DNA of 37,986 nt, taken from NCBI GenBank assembly GCA_017398485.1, contig JAFQFY010000076.1, positions 1 to 37,986 on the forward strand, read 5' to 3'. Source of the stretch: Clostridia bacterium. GTDB taxonomy: Bacteria; Bacillota; Clostridia; Oscillospirales; Acutalibacteraceae. The position numbers and the translations under genes were made by a program. A model generated the notes under the pieces. The model did no database searches, was not told the origin of the DNA, and saw only the letters and a list, made by a program, of their open reading frames with translations. Below are positions 1 to 6,805 of this stretch, one piece after another (the stretch's first letter is position 1; each line of letters begins with the position of its first letter).

Positions 1-2
1 AT

Positions 3-368
3 ACAGTTAAAGTGATTGAGCGTAATGCGATCAATTTGAAAATGAAAACTCTCGTGGTGGGAAAAGGTGTAGAACGTATCGAGGGTACGATAACAGACAA
101 AAATACGAAAGCCCTCTACTTGCCGAGAACGTTGAAATATTTTGAGCCGATAGGGAGCAGTTGGTATTCCGATACTACAATTTATTTTGAGGGGACAAAA
201 GCGGAATTCCTTAATGTAAAAACCACGAGTTACAATCAAACTGTGGCAATAAGACAGGTTATGTACTCTTGGGCTTTGGATGACATGCAGTATTGTCATG
301 TGTATCTTAATTGTTCCAAGCTTTATGACAGGAGCGAATATTTTAATGCGGTGAAAGAATGGAAATGA
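3..368 (+). CDS. BspA-type leucine-rich-repeat protein, 3' end only
   Basis: The reading frame is open to the left edge of the window, so this is the C-terminal part of a longer protein. The visible part has pieces typical of BspA-like (LRR_5) repeats: a TLVVGKGVERIEG strand-turn unit, then LYLPRTLKYFE, then the IYFEGTKAEF motif that often ends such repeats. The last 50 or so residues are not repeat-like. Proteins of this family are usually secreted or surface-attached and bind host or bacterial partners, but no signal peptide can be checked here. Base composition is clearly more AT-rich than the genes from 674 onward. The gene ends in a strong terminator. The family call is fairly safe; the function is inference. 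Confidence 0.6.
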   Translation, partial: TVKVIERNAINLKMKTLVVGKGVERIEGTITDKNTKALYLPRTLKYFEPIGSSWYSDTTIYFEGTKAEFLNVKTTSYNQTVAIRQVMYSWALDDMQYCHVYLNCSKLYDRSEYFNAVKEWK

Positions 369-410
369 CCGTAACTTTGTAACTTCATGAATCAGTAAAA
401 GAGAGATAAA

Positions 411-449
411 ACGGGGATACCGCCAATGGGCGGTGTCTCCGTTTTTTGT
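411..449 (+). terminator. Rho-independent terminator of the LRR gene
   Basis: A 14-bp stem (411-424 with 429-442, G-U pairs included) around an AATG loop is followed by a run of six T. It lies 43 bases after the LRR stop codon and separates that gene from the HTH-GlmM locus. Confidence 0.85.
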
Positions 450-580
450 ATCAATTTCAGAACTTGTTCGACAACAAAAATTGACAAATTTAAGCGGTAT
501 TTTCACTTAGAATTCGCGCTTATTTAATGAATTTTGCTTCATCGCAACCGTAGGTTGCGAAAAATTCAAATAAAAGTTGC

Positions 581-609
581 TTGCTAAGCGCTCATATGTT
601 TGTTATGAT
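581..609 (+). promoter_or_regulatory. Predicted vegetative promoter of the HTH-glmM gene
   Basis: TTGCTA (581-586) and TATGAT (604-609) are separated by exactly 17 bases. The predicted start near 616 leaves a leader of about 58 bases before the ATG at 674. Confidence 0.55.
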
Positions 610-632
610 GGTTTAGAATTAGGTAATAAGCA

Positions 633-651
633 CATACTGATATACTGTATG
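633..651. promoter_or_regulatory. Candidate operator in the HTH-glmM leader
   Basis: CATAC (633-637) and GTATG (647-651) form an inverted repeat, and ATACTG occurs twice as a direct repeat (634-639 and 642-647). The site lies between the predicted transcription start and the ribosome-binding site. It is a plausible autoregulatory target for the encoded XRE domain, but this is inference from symmetry and position only. Confidence 0.3.
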
Positions 652-673
652 CAAGATTGAGAGGAGTTTTTGC

Positions 674-2296
674 ATGACCATCGGTGAAAAGATTACCCGC
701 CTTCGTTCGGCGGCAGGCATTTCCCAAGAGCAGTTAGCGGAGAAGATCTTCGTTTCCCGCCAGTCGGTTTCGAAGTGGGAGATGGATCAGGCGTTGCCGC
801 AGATCGACAAGGTCTTGTTGCTGTGTGAGCTGTTCCACATCACGGCGGATGAACTGTTGCAGGACAAGATCACCCTGCATCGTCAGACTGCGAACGGTGA
901 GCGTAAGAATAAGTATTTCGGCACGGACGGCTTCCGCGGAGAGGCGAACGTCAACCTGACCTCCATGCACGCATACAAGATCGGCCGTTTCCTTGGCTGG
1001 TATTACGGCTCGGCGCTGTCGGGCTGCACCAAGGCAGGCTATCGCCCGCGCATCGTCATCGGTAAAGATACACGCCGTTCGAGCTATATGCTGGAATATT
1101 CGCTCGTTGCCGGTATCACGGCGTCGGGCGCCGATGCGTATATGCTGCATGTCACCACGACGCCCAGCGTGTCCTACGTGACGCGCCAGGACGAGTTTGA
1201 TTGCGGTATTATGATCACCGCCTCGCACAACCCCTATTATGACAACGGTATCAAGGTCATCAACCGCTACGGTGAAAAGCTGGACGATAAGACCACGTTG
1301 CTCATCGAGTCGTATATCGACGGCGATATGAAAGAGCTCGGCGTGAACGCGCCCGATCTGCCGCTGGCGAGCCGCGACCGCATCGGTTGCATCATCGACT
1401 ATGTTGCCGGCCGTAATCGCTACGTAGCGTATTTGATCTCTCTTGCTTCTAACTCGTACAAGAAACTGCGTATCGGCTTGGATTGCGCCAACGGCGCATC
1501 TTGGATGATCGCGCGTGCGGTGTTCGGCGCGCTCGGTGCACAGACGGTGGTTGTCGGCGCGGACCCCGACGGTCTGAACGTCAACGAGAACTGCGGCTCG
1601 ACCCATATTGAGAATCTGTGCAAGCTGGTCAAGGAACAGCATCTCGACGTCGGCTTTGCCTTCGACGGCGACTGCGACCGTTGTATTGCGGTAGACGAGA
1701 ACGGCAACGTCGTTGACGGTGACGCGATGATGTATATTCTCGGCAAACGCCTGAAAGCGCGCGGTATGCTCAACAAGGATACCGTTGTCGCGACCATCAT
1801 GTCCAACAGCGGCTTCGTCAACAGCCTTGCCAAGGCCGGCATGAAGTGTGCGCAGACCACCGTCGGTGACCGCTTCGTGTACGAATGCATGCAGAACAAC
1901 GATTACAGCCTCGGTGGTGAGCAGTCCGGTCATATCATTCTGCGTAAATACGCCACCACCGGTGATGGCCTGCTGACGGCTATTATGATCGCGGAAGAGT
2001 TGTGTGACACCAAGACCTCGCTGGCTAAGTTGGCGGAGCCGGTCAAGCTGTATCCGCAGTATACCAAGAACGTGCGCGTTAAGGATAAGGCTGCGGTGCT
2101 CGCGGATAAAGCGGTGCTTGCAGCGAAGGCGGATGTAGAAAAGCTCATCGCGGGCAATGGTCGTGTGCTGCTGCGAGAAAGCGGCACCGAGCCTGTCATC
2201 CGCGTGATGATCGAGAGTGAGAGCGAGGAGACCTGCGTGGCGTATGCCGATCGCATCGCCGCCGTGATTGCCGAAGGAGGTCATGTCGTTGGATAA
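674..2296 (+). CDS. glmM: XRE helix-turn-helix / phosphoglucosamine mutase fusion
   Basis: Residues 1-65 are a typical XRE/Cro HTH: the recognition segment reads SRQSVSKWEMDQALPQIDKV, followed by the family's usual TADELL end. From residue 80 a complete alpha-D-phosphohexomutase begins with KYFGTDGFRGEAN, the GlmM-type N-terminus. Catalytic parts are intact: the phosphoserine loop TASHNP (Ser184), the metal loop DGDCDR (331-336), the sugar-binding GGEQSGH (414-420) and the phosphate-binding RESGTEPVIR (501-510). GlmM converts glucosamine-6-phosphate to glucosamine-1-phosphate in the cytoplasm for UDP-GlcNAc and cell-wall synthesis. At 540 residues it is about 90 longer than an ordinary GlmM, fully explained by the HTH. 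No start codon with a ribosome-binding site lies between the domains; GAGAGGAG precedes the ATG. It could be a related phosphomannomutase instead; the GlmM call rests on the N-terminal motif and the acetyltransferase neighbour. Confidence 0.85.
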   Translation: MTIGEKITRLRSAAGISQEQLAEKIFVSRQSVSKWEMDQALPQIDKVLLLCELFHITADELLQDKITLHRQTANGERKNKYFGTDGFRGEANVNLTSMHAYKIGRFLGWYYGSALSGCTKAGYRPRIVIGKDTRRSSYMLEYSLVAGITASGADAYMLHVTTTPSVSYVTRQDEFDCGIMITASHNPYYDNGIKVINRYGEKLDDKTTLLIESYIDGDMKELGVNAPDLPLASRDRIGCIIDYVAGRNRYVAYLISLASNSYKKLRIGLDCANGASWMIARAVFGALGAQTVVVGADPDGLNVNENCGSTHIENLCKLVKEQHLDVGFAFDGDCDRCIAVDENGNVVDGDAMMYILGKRLKARGMLNKDTVVATIMSNSGFVNSLAKAGMKCAQTTVGDRFVYECMQNNDYSLGGEQSGHIILRKYATTGDGLLTAIMIAEELCDTKTSLAKLAEPVKLYPQYTKNVRVKDKAAVLADKAVLAAKADVEKLIAGNGRVLLRESGTEPVIRVMIESESEETCVAYADRIAAVIAEGGHVVG

Positions 2297-2957
2297 GCTG
2301 GTAAAGACTGTCGATCTGTTTGACTGTCAGGTCCCGTACCTTAAAGAACTGTTTGCCGAGGCGGAATATCCGTGGGAGATGCTGCCGAAGCTCAAGGGCT
2401 TTATCGCCGCCCTGGTGGAAAAGGGCATTCCCGGCTACACGAAGTATTCTGACGGTGTTTTGGTGGGTGAGAACGTCAAGATCTATCCCACCGCGACCAT
2501 CGAGGCGCCGGCGATCATCGGTTCGGGCACCGAGGTGCGTCCCGGCGCGTTTATTCGCGGCAGTGTTATTACGGGCGAAAACTGCGTGATCGGCAACTCG
2601 TCGGAGCTAAAGAACTGTGTGTTGCTCGATCGTGTGCAGGTGCCGCATTACAATTATGTCGGTGATTCGGTGCTCGGCAATCGCGCGCATATGGGCGCCG
2701 GCTCGATCTGTTCGAATCTGAAATCCGACGGTAAGGCCGTGGTCATCCACGGCGACGAGAATATCGAGACGGGCTTGCGCAAGATCGGCGGTATCCTCGC
2801 GGATGGCGCGGACGTCGGTTGCGGTTGCGTGCTCAACCCCGGCACCGTCATCGGCAAGAACACCTCCGTCTATCCGCTGACTGCGTTGCGCGGCGTGATC
2901 CCCGGCGGTTGTATCGTCAAGTCCATGGAAACCATCGTCGTTCGAAAAGTTCTGTAA
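2283..2957 (+). CDS. GlmU C-domain-like left-handed beta-helix acetyltransferase
   Basis: A protein of about 224 residues: a helical N-terminus of about 60 residues, then hexapeptide repeats (such as VKIYPTATIEAPAIIG) forming a left-handed beta-helix. The segment VPHYNYVGDSVLG followed by MGAGSICSNL matches the catalytic-histidine and acetyl-CoA region of the GlmU acetyltransferase domain. It likely acetylates glucosamine-1-phosphate, the product of the upstream mutase, to GlcNAc-1-phosphate. The uridylyltransferase half of bifunctional GlmU is absent and would have to be encoded elsewhere. The gene overlaps the mutase by 14 bases, so translation is coupled. The start is uncertain: AAGGAGG ends only two bases before ATG 2283, so TTG at 2289, with better spacing, is an alternative. 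Such proteins are often labelled UDP-GlcNAc pyrophosphorylase, which the domain content does not support. Confidence 0.75.
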   Translation: MSLDKLVKTVDLFDCQVPYLKELFAEAEYPWEMLPKLKGFIAALVEKGIPGYTKYSDGVLVGENVKIYPTATIEAPAIIGSGTEVRPGAFIRGSVITGENCVIGNSSELKNCVLLDRVQVPHYNYVGDSVLGNRAHMGAGSICSNLKSDGKAVVIHGDENIETGLRKIGGILADGADVGCGCVLNPGTVIGKNTSVYPLTALRGVIPGGCIVKSMETIVVRKVL

Positions 2958-2965
2958 TCTCAGTG

Positions 2966-2996
2966 AAAAATCCGCACTTCGGTGCGGATTTTTTCT
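2966..2996 (+). terminator. Terminator of the glmM locus
   Basis: AATCCGCAC and GTGCGGATT pair around a TTCG tetraloop (2969-2990) and are followed by TTTTTT. Confidence 0.9.
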
Positions 2997-3024
2997 TGTT
3001 TTTACCGTGTCGATATGGTATAGT
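2997..3024 (+). promoter_or_regulatory. Possible promoter of the phosphoesterase gene
   Basis: TTGTTT (2997-3002) and TATAGT (3019-3024) are 16 bases apart. A transcript from here would begin near 3031, which favours the ATG at 3059 over the ATG at 3026 as the translation start. Confidence 0.35.
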
Positions 3025-3058
3025 GATGAAAGAACGTGTAAGAAAGGCGCTGAAAGCG

Positions 3059-4171
3059 ATGAAATTGGCTGTCCCCGAACTGTTATACACCCATCCGACC
3101 GTGTTTGCCGTAGGAAAAGACTATCAGATCATGGTGCCGGTCAAGCGTGATACGCTCATGTCGGTAAAGTGCGGCGACGAGGAGTATTTTGACGACTCCA
3201 ACGGCATCATGCGCTCGAAGTGCATGATCCATCGCTTCAACCTGCCGCAAGCGGTGCTGGACGAGGCAAAAGAATACACCCTTTGCTGTCGACCGATCAT
3301 CGACCGCAAGCCGTATTTTCCCGAGACGGAGGATTTGCAGACCTTCACTTATGCTTTCTGCCCGTTAGAGAAGACGCAGGATATTCGCATTGCGCATCTG
3401 TCGGACACGCATGGTCTGGTTGAGCCGCCTGTTGCGCGCGCGTTGTTGGACGGCAAGCCGGATATTTTGTTGCTCAACGGTGATATTGCGGATCACAGCG
3501 GCAACGAGGAGAATATGCTGGTGCTGTTCCGCTTGGCGTCGGCTGTAGCGGAGGGCGGCGTGCCGTGTGTGTTCTCGCGCGGCAACCACGACCTGCGCGG
3601 CGCGCTGGCGGAGAGGCTGGAGCAATATACGCCGAACGCGAACGGCAATTCCTATTACACATTTCGCATCGGCTGTGTGTGGGGTGTTGTGCTGGATTGT
3701 GGCGAGGATAAGGTCGACGAGCACGAGGAATACGGACACACCGTCTGTTGTCACGCGTTTCGCAAACGCGAGACCGCTTTTTTGGAGCAGGTGATCGCCG
3801 ACGCGGCGCAGGAATACGCTGCCGACGGTGTCAAATATCGTCTGGTCGTTTCACATGTTCCGTTCACGCGGCATAATCGCCCGCCGTTTGATATCGAATT
3901 CGATATATTCGACCGTTGGGTCAGCTTGCTGCGCGAGCATGTCAAGCCGCAGCTGATGCTGTGTGGACACGTACATAAAAACGTTTTGTATTTGCCGCTG
4001 GGGGAGAACGATGCGCACGGTCAGCAGTGGCCGGTCGTGGTGGCCTCGGTTCCGAAAAAGGACGAGGCGTATTTCAGCGGCGCTCACATTACGCTGAACG
4101 CGGATTCTGCAACGGTTGAGATCAAGGATAATGCCGATAATCTGCTGGATACGTGGGTTTTGAAGCTGTAA
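3059..4171 (+). CDS. Calcineurin-like metallophosphoesterase
   Basis: A cytoplasmic protein of 370 residues. After an N-terminal beta-rich domain of about 110 residues, the two-metal phosphoesterase core begins at IRIAHLSDTHG. The remaining metal-ligand motifs follow in order: NGDIADH, GNHD, VSHVPF and GHVHKN. These give a complete Mn/Fe-dependent phosphatase or phosphodiesterase site. The substrate cannot be told; there is no signal peptide, so an exported purple-acid-phosphatase role is unlikely. The ATG at 3059 is chosen because AGAAAGG lies upstream and a promoter-like element overlaps the alternative ATG at 3026, which has no ribosome-binding site. It is monocistronic, bounded by terminators on both sides. 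Confidence 0.8.
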   Translation: MKLAVPELLYTHPTVFAVGKDYQIMVPVKRDTLMSVKCGDEEYFDDSNGIMRSKCMIHRFNLPQAVLDEAKEYTLCCRPIIDRKPYFPETEDLQTFTYAFCPLEKTQDIRIAHLSDTHGLVEPPVARALLDGKPDILLLNGDIADHSGNEENMLVLFRLASAVAEGGVPCVFSRGNHDLRGALAERLEQYTPNANGNSYYTFRIGCVWGVVLDCGEDKVDEHEEYGHTVCCHAFRKRETAFLEQVIADAAQEYAADGVKYRLVVSHVPFTRHNRPPFDIEFDIFDRWVSLLREHVKPQLMLCGHVHKNVLYLPLGENDAHGQQWPVVVASVPKKDEAYFSGAHITLNADSATVEIKDNADNLLDTWVLKL

Positions 4172-4192
4172 AGTAAAATAGCTATACATATG

Positions 4193-4227
4193 AAAGCGTC
4201 CGTCGCAAAGCGCGACGGACGCTTTTT
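4193..4227. terminator. Bidirectional terminator
   Basis: A 14-bp perfect stem (AAAGCGTCCGTCGC with its complement) with a five-base loop and T5 on the plus side sits between the convergent phosphoesterase and dinB-operon genes. The minus-strand stop codon lies inside its edge. Confidence 0.85.
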
Positions 4228-4462
4228 ATCGTGCTTCCACAAACCAGCGGTCCTCGTCGAGAAATAGATAGGTCTGTTGCCCCAGTATGCGGCATGTGTA
4301 GCGAAGACCGCATCCGCCGACTTTCAGTGCAGCGGCACGGCGGATGTCCAGTACGCGGTCAACCTCGTACACCGTGCCGTCTTGCCATTTGACCGTCAGT
4401 GGAATGACCGTGCCTTCAGGGGAGAAGGCGGCGGTGACCTCCACGTATACTTTTTTATTCAT
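4226..4462 (-). CDS. Conserved small hypothetical protein downstream of dinB
   Basis: The product is 78 residues, starting MNKKVYVEVTAAFSPEG and containing DGTVYEVDRVLDIRRAAA and GLRYTCRILGQQTYLFLDED. It looks like a single compact beta-rich domain with no membrane segment or catalytic motif. The start is supported by AAGGGG eight bases upstream. It begins 10 bases after the dinB stop codon and shares dinB's LexA-box promoter, so it is probably SOS-induced. I have a memory, not checked, of similar small proteins beside dinB in other Clostridia. A role as an accessory to polymerase IV or in damage tolerance is only a guess from position. Confidence 0.7.
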   Translation of the reverse strand: MNKKVYVEVTAAFSPEGTVIPLTVKWQDGTVYEVDRVLDIRRAAALKVGGCGLRYTCRILGQQTYLFLDEDRWFVEAR

Positions 4463-4472
4463 AGATTACCCC

Positions 4473-5717
4473 TTAATCGTCAATTTTCCCGGAAAAGCCG
4501 ACCGGGTGTATGGTATGTGTTTCATAGGGACTGCCGCCGGTCAGTTCCGGTTCCTCCATCACGATCGCGCGGCGCACACAGCCATCGCCAAAACGCGCTT
4601 TGAGCGCGTCAACGGCGCGGTCGAGTTTTTCGTGTTTGTCGCGTGCGGCGCTGTCCAGCAGATCGAGCTGACAGGGGGTGGTATCCGGCTCCAACGCACT
4701 GACGCCGACCGTTACACTGCGTATAGGGCGCGCCCGATCATACTGCCGCGTGAACAGAGCGAACGCTTCTTCGGCTATATCCTGCGTGGATCGGATATAA
4801 TAATCCAAGGTCGTTCGGTGGCTGCGCATGACGAGCGCGTTGTCACGCAACTGGATCTCTATCGTGCGCCCGACAAAGTGTTGTTCGCGCAGGCGGCGAC
4901 CGACGCTCTCGGCGAGCATATACAGCACTGCCTTGACCTCGTGGTCGTTGATGAGATCGCGGGGGGTGGTGATTCCGTTGCTGACGGATTGCACCGCGCT
5001 TTCCTCGCCGATCGGGACGACCGGCTGGTTGTCCCGACCGTTGGCCATGGCGTGCAGCATACCACCCCATTTGCCCAACAGGGCACGCAGCATGGATACG
5101 TCGGCGTTCGCCACGTCACCGATGGTGAAGATGTATCGCTCGGCGAGTTTCTTCTTCGTCGCACGCCCGACGTAGATGAGTTCGTCGGCAGACAAGGGCC
5201 ATACGAGCTGTTTGTAATTCTCGCGTGAGAACACCGTCACCGCATCCGGCTTTTTATAATCGCTGCCGAGCTTGGCGAAGGATTTGTTAAAGCTTACGCC
5301 GACGCTCACCGTGATACCCAATTCGTCGCGAATACGGCGGCGAATGGCGTGAGCGGTCTCGACGGGATCGCCGGCGCAACCGGTCAGATCCAGCCACGCC
5401 TCGTCCAAACCGAACGGTTCGACGCGGTCGGTGTAGTCCTGCAAAATGCGCCGCACAATACCGGAAAAGCGGATATAGGTGGGGAAGTCGGGCGGTACGA
5501 CCACCAACTGAGGACACTTCTGCCGCGCCGACCACAGCGGCTCGCCCGTGGTGAGTCCATATTGCGCGGCAATTTCGTTTTTAGTCAGCACAATGCCGTG
5601 GCGCGACGCCTCGTTGCCGCCCACTGCCACGGGCTTGTCGCGCAGTTCGGGGTGCAGACAGCACTCCACCGATGCGTAAAATTTATTGCAGTCCACGTGC
5701 AGGATCTGCCTGTCCAT
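4473..5717 (-). CDS. dinB: DNA polymerase IV (Y-family translesion polymerase)
   Basis: The product has 414 residues. It begins MDRQILHVDCNKFYASVE, holding catalytic Asp9; the second acidic pair lies in FGLDEAWLD (Asp105, Glu106), a variant of the usual SxDE motif. Next comes the SVGVSFNKSFAKLGSDYKKP block. After the helix-hairpin-helix thumb and the little-finger domain (VSNGITTPRDL), QLDLL at 350-354 matches the beta-clamp-binding motif. The enzyme copies past lesions at low fidelity. The start at 5717 has GGTGAGGGT just upstream; an in-frame ATG seven codons earlier has no ribosome-binding site. A perfect LexA half-site pair overlaps the promoter start site, so SOS control is expected. It is first in a two-gene operon. 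Confidence 0.95.
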   Translation of the reverse strand: MDRQILHVDCNKFYASVECCLHPELRDKPVAVGGNEASRHGIVLTKNEIAAQYGLTTGEPLWSARQKCPQLVVVPPDFPTYIRFSGIVRRILQDYTDRVEPFGLDEAWLDLTGCAGDPVETAHAIRRRIRDELGITVSVGVSFNKSFAKLGSDYKKPDAVTVFSRENYKQLVWPLSADELIYVGRATKKKLAERYIFTIGDVANADVSMLRALLGKWGGMLHAMANGRDNQPVVPIGEESAVQSVSNGITTPRDLINDHEVKAVLYMLAESVGRRLREQHFVGRTIEIQLRDNALVMRSHRTTLDYYIRSTQDIAEEAFALFTRQYDRARPIRSVTVGVSALEPDTTPCQLDLLDSAARDKHEKLDRAVDALKARFGDGCVRRAIVMEEPELTGGSPYETHTIHPVGFSGKIDD

Positions 5718-5732
5718 ACCCTCACCACCAAA

Positions 5733-5745
5733 GAACATTTGTTCG
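5733..5745 (-). promoter_or_regulatory. LexA (SOS) box of dinB
   Basis: On the minus strand the site reads CGAACAAATGTTC, which fits the Gram-positive LexA/DinR consensus CGAAC-N4-GTTC with the preferred purine/pyrimidine spacer. It covers the predicted transcription start of dinB, so bound LexA would block initiation. Confidence 0.85.
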
Positions 5746-5750
5746 ATTTG

Positions 5751-5779
5751 AGTGTAGCATAAACCGTGGTGCTTGTCAA
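5751..5779 (-). promoter_or_regulatory. dinB promoter
   Basis: On the minus strand, TTGACA (5779-5774) and TACACT (5756-5751) are separated by 17 bases. The LexA box lies six bases downstream of the -10 element. Confidence 0.85.
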
Positions 5780-5823
5780 TGGAAAAATTATACGTATACA
5801 CGTATTCTTTGTATACAATTTTC

Positions 5824-5852
5824 TTGACAACGGAAATTTTAGGGAGTATGAT
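5824..5852 (+). promoter_or_regulatory. Promoter of the YitT-family gene
   Basis: TTGACA (5824-5829) and TATGAT (5847-5852) are separated by exactly 17 bases, about 30 bases before the start codon. Confidence 0.85.
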
Positions 5853-5883
5853 AGTGCCGATAACGTATTTGAGGAGCGTCATT

Positions 5884-6759
5884 ATGAGAGAAAAAATCAA
5901 AGAGGTTACCGTCGATCTGTCGGTGGCCGTTGCCGCAGGTTTGATCGTGGCCGTTGCGTATTTCTTCTTCCAGAACAGCAACGGCTTTGCTCCCGGAGGA
6001 GTGGGCGGTCTAGCGACGATCACCTATTATCTTCTGGGATATCGGGTCAGTTGGGCGTGGCTGATGATGGCGTTCAATCTCCCGATATTTGCGTTGGTGA
6101 CCATCTTTGTTAACCGAAAGCTCGGTGCGTATCTCATCGTGTATATGCTCACGCAATCCTTCGGTACGGAGCTGTTCGATCTGTTCGGCTGGCAGCCGTA
6201 TTGTGCCGCCAACAACGGTACGGATTTTGAGATCGTGTTTGCCTGCATCGCCACGGGCGTCATCTCGGGCTTTGGCTTTTCGCTGATGCTGCGGCATTTC
6301 GGCGCGAGCGGCGGCACCTACGCCATCTCCGCCTTGCTCAAAAAGTGGCATCCGGCGACCAACGTTGCCTACGTTTCTTTCTTGCTGGACGCCAGCGTCG
6401 TGGCAGTCGCGTTCTTTGTTTACGGAATGAACGTCGTGCCTGTGATGTGCACGCTGCTCAACCTGTTTATTGCGGCTCTGGTGGTGGATTACGTGCTCGC
6501 CGGCGTGCGTAACGGCTATAGGTTTGAGATCATCACCGACAAGCCGGAGGAACTCGCACAGGTGCTCATCGACGAGCTCAAGCACGGCGTCACCGAGATG
6601 CGCGTGGTGGGTATGTATTCCCATGCTGAGCGCTATATGCTTATGTGCATTATTCGCAAAAAACAGATCGGACAGATGATGAAGATCATCAAACGTTATC
6701 CCGGTACGTTCGCCAACTTTTCAAAGGTCAACGAGGTGTTCGGTCGCTTTAAGCCTTGA
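5884..6759 (+). CDS. YitT family membrane protein (DUF2179 C-terminus)
   Basis: The product has 291 residues. The N-terminal 200 hold five or six predicted membrane segments with the family's glycine-rich loops (GFAPGGVGGLATITYYLLG and GASGGTYAI). The last 80 residues form a cytoplasmic DUF2179 domain (FEIITDKPEELAQVLIDEL, then RVVGMYS). Family members are widespread in Firmicutes and their transport role is unproven. The ATG at 5884 is chosen because GAGGAG lies upstream and the promoter ends at 5852; the longer open frame from 5773 would start upstream of the promoter. It is monocistronic and divergent from dinB, with no LexA site facing it. Confidence 0.85.
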   Translation: MREKIKEVTVDLSVAVAAGLIVAVAYFFFQNSNGFAPGGVGGLATITYYLLGYRVSWAWLMMAFNLPIFALVTIFVNRKLGAYLIVYMLTQSFGTELFDLFGWQPYCAANNGTDFEIVFACIATGVISGFGFSLMLRHFGASGGTYAISALLKKWHPATNVAYVSFLLDASVVAVAFFVYGMNVVPVMCTLLNLFIAALVVDYVLAGVRNGYRFEIITDKPEELAQVLIDELKHGVTEMRVVGMYSHAERYMLMCIIRKKQIGQMMKIIKRYPGTFANFSKVNEVFGRFKP

Positions 6760-6765
6760 TATATT

Positions 6766-6802
6766 AAAGAAACGCCGTTGCGTGAGCGACGGCGTTTCTT
6801 TA
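6766..6802. terminator. Bidirectional terminator
   Basis: AAAGAAACGCCGT (6766-6778) pairs with ACGGCGTTTCTTT (6789-6801), between the convergent yitT-like and tlyA-like genes. Confidence 0.85.
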
Positions 6803-6805
6803 TGT

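Larger units (their letters stand above)
450..673. other. AT-rich intergenic region with a hairpin element
   Basis: Together with the terminator this is the only gene-free stretch above 300 bases. No convincing ORF was found. It holds an inverted repeat, CGCAACC (543-549) / GGTTGCG (553-559) with a GTA loop, flanked by GAATTTT (529-535) and AAAAATTC (560-567), which looks like a small dispersed hairpin element. Next come a promoter (581-609) and a small palindromic site (633-651) ahead of the next gene. Confidence 0.5.

Noticed and set aside
734..2284. Long open frame on the minus strand opposite the HTH-mutase gene
   Set aside because: The plus-strand protein has unmistakable motifs; the antisense product is rich in His and Arg with no recognisable domain. 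It is an artefact of GC-biased codon positions.
4344..5228. Plus-strand open frame of 294 codons opposite dinB
   Set aside because: It is antisense to the conserved catalytic regions of dinB and has no ribosome-binding site or domain.
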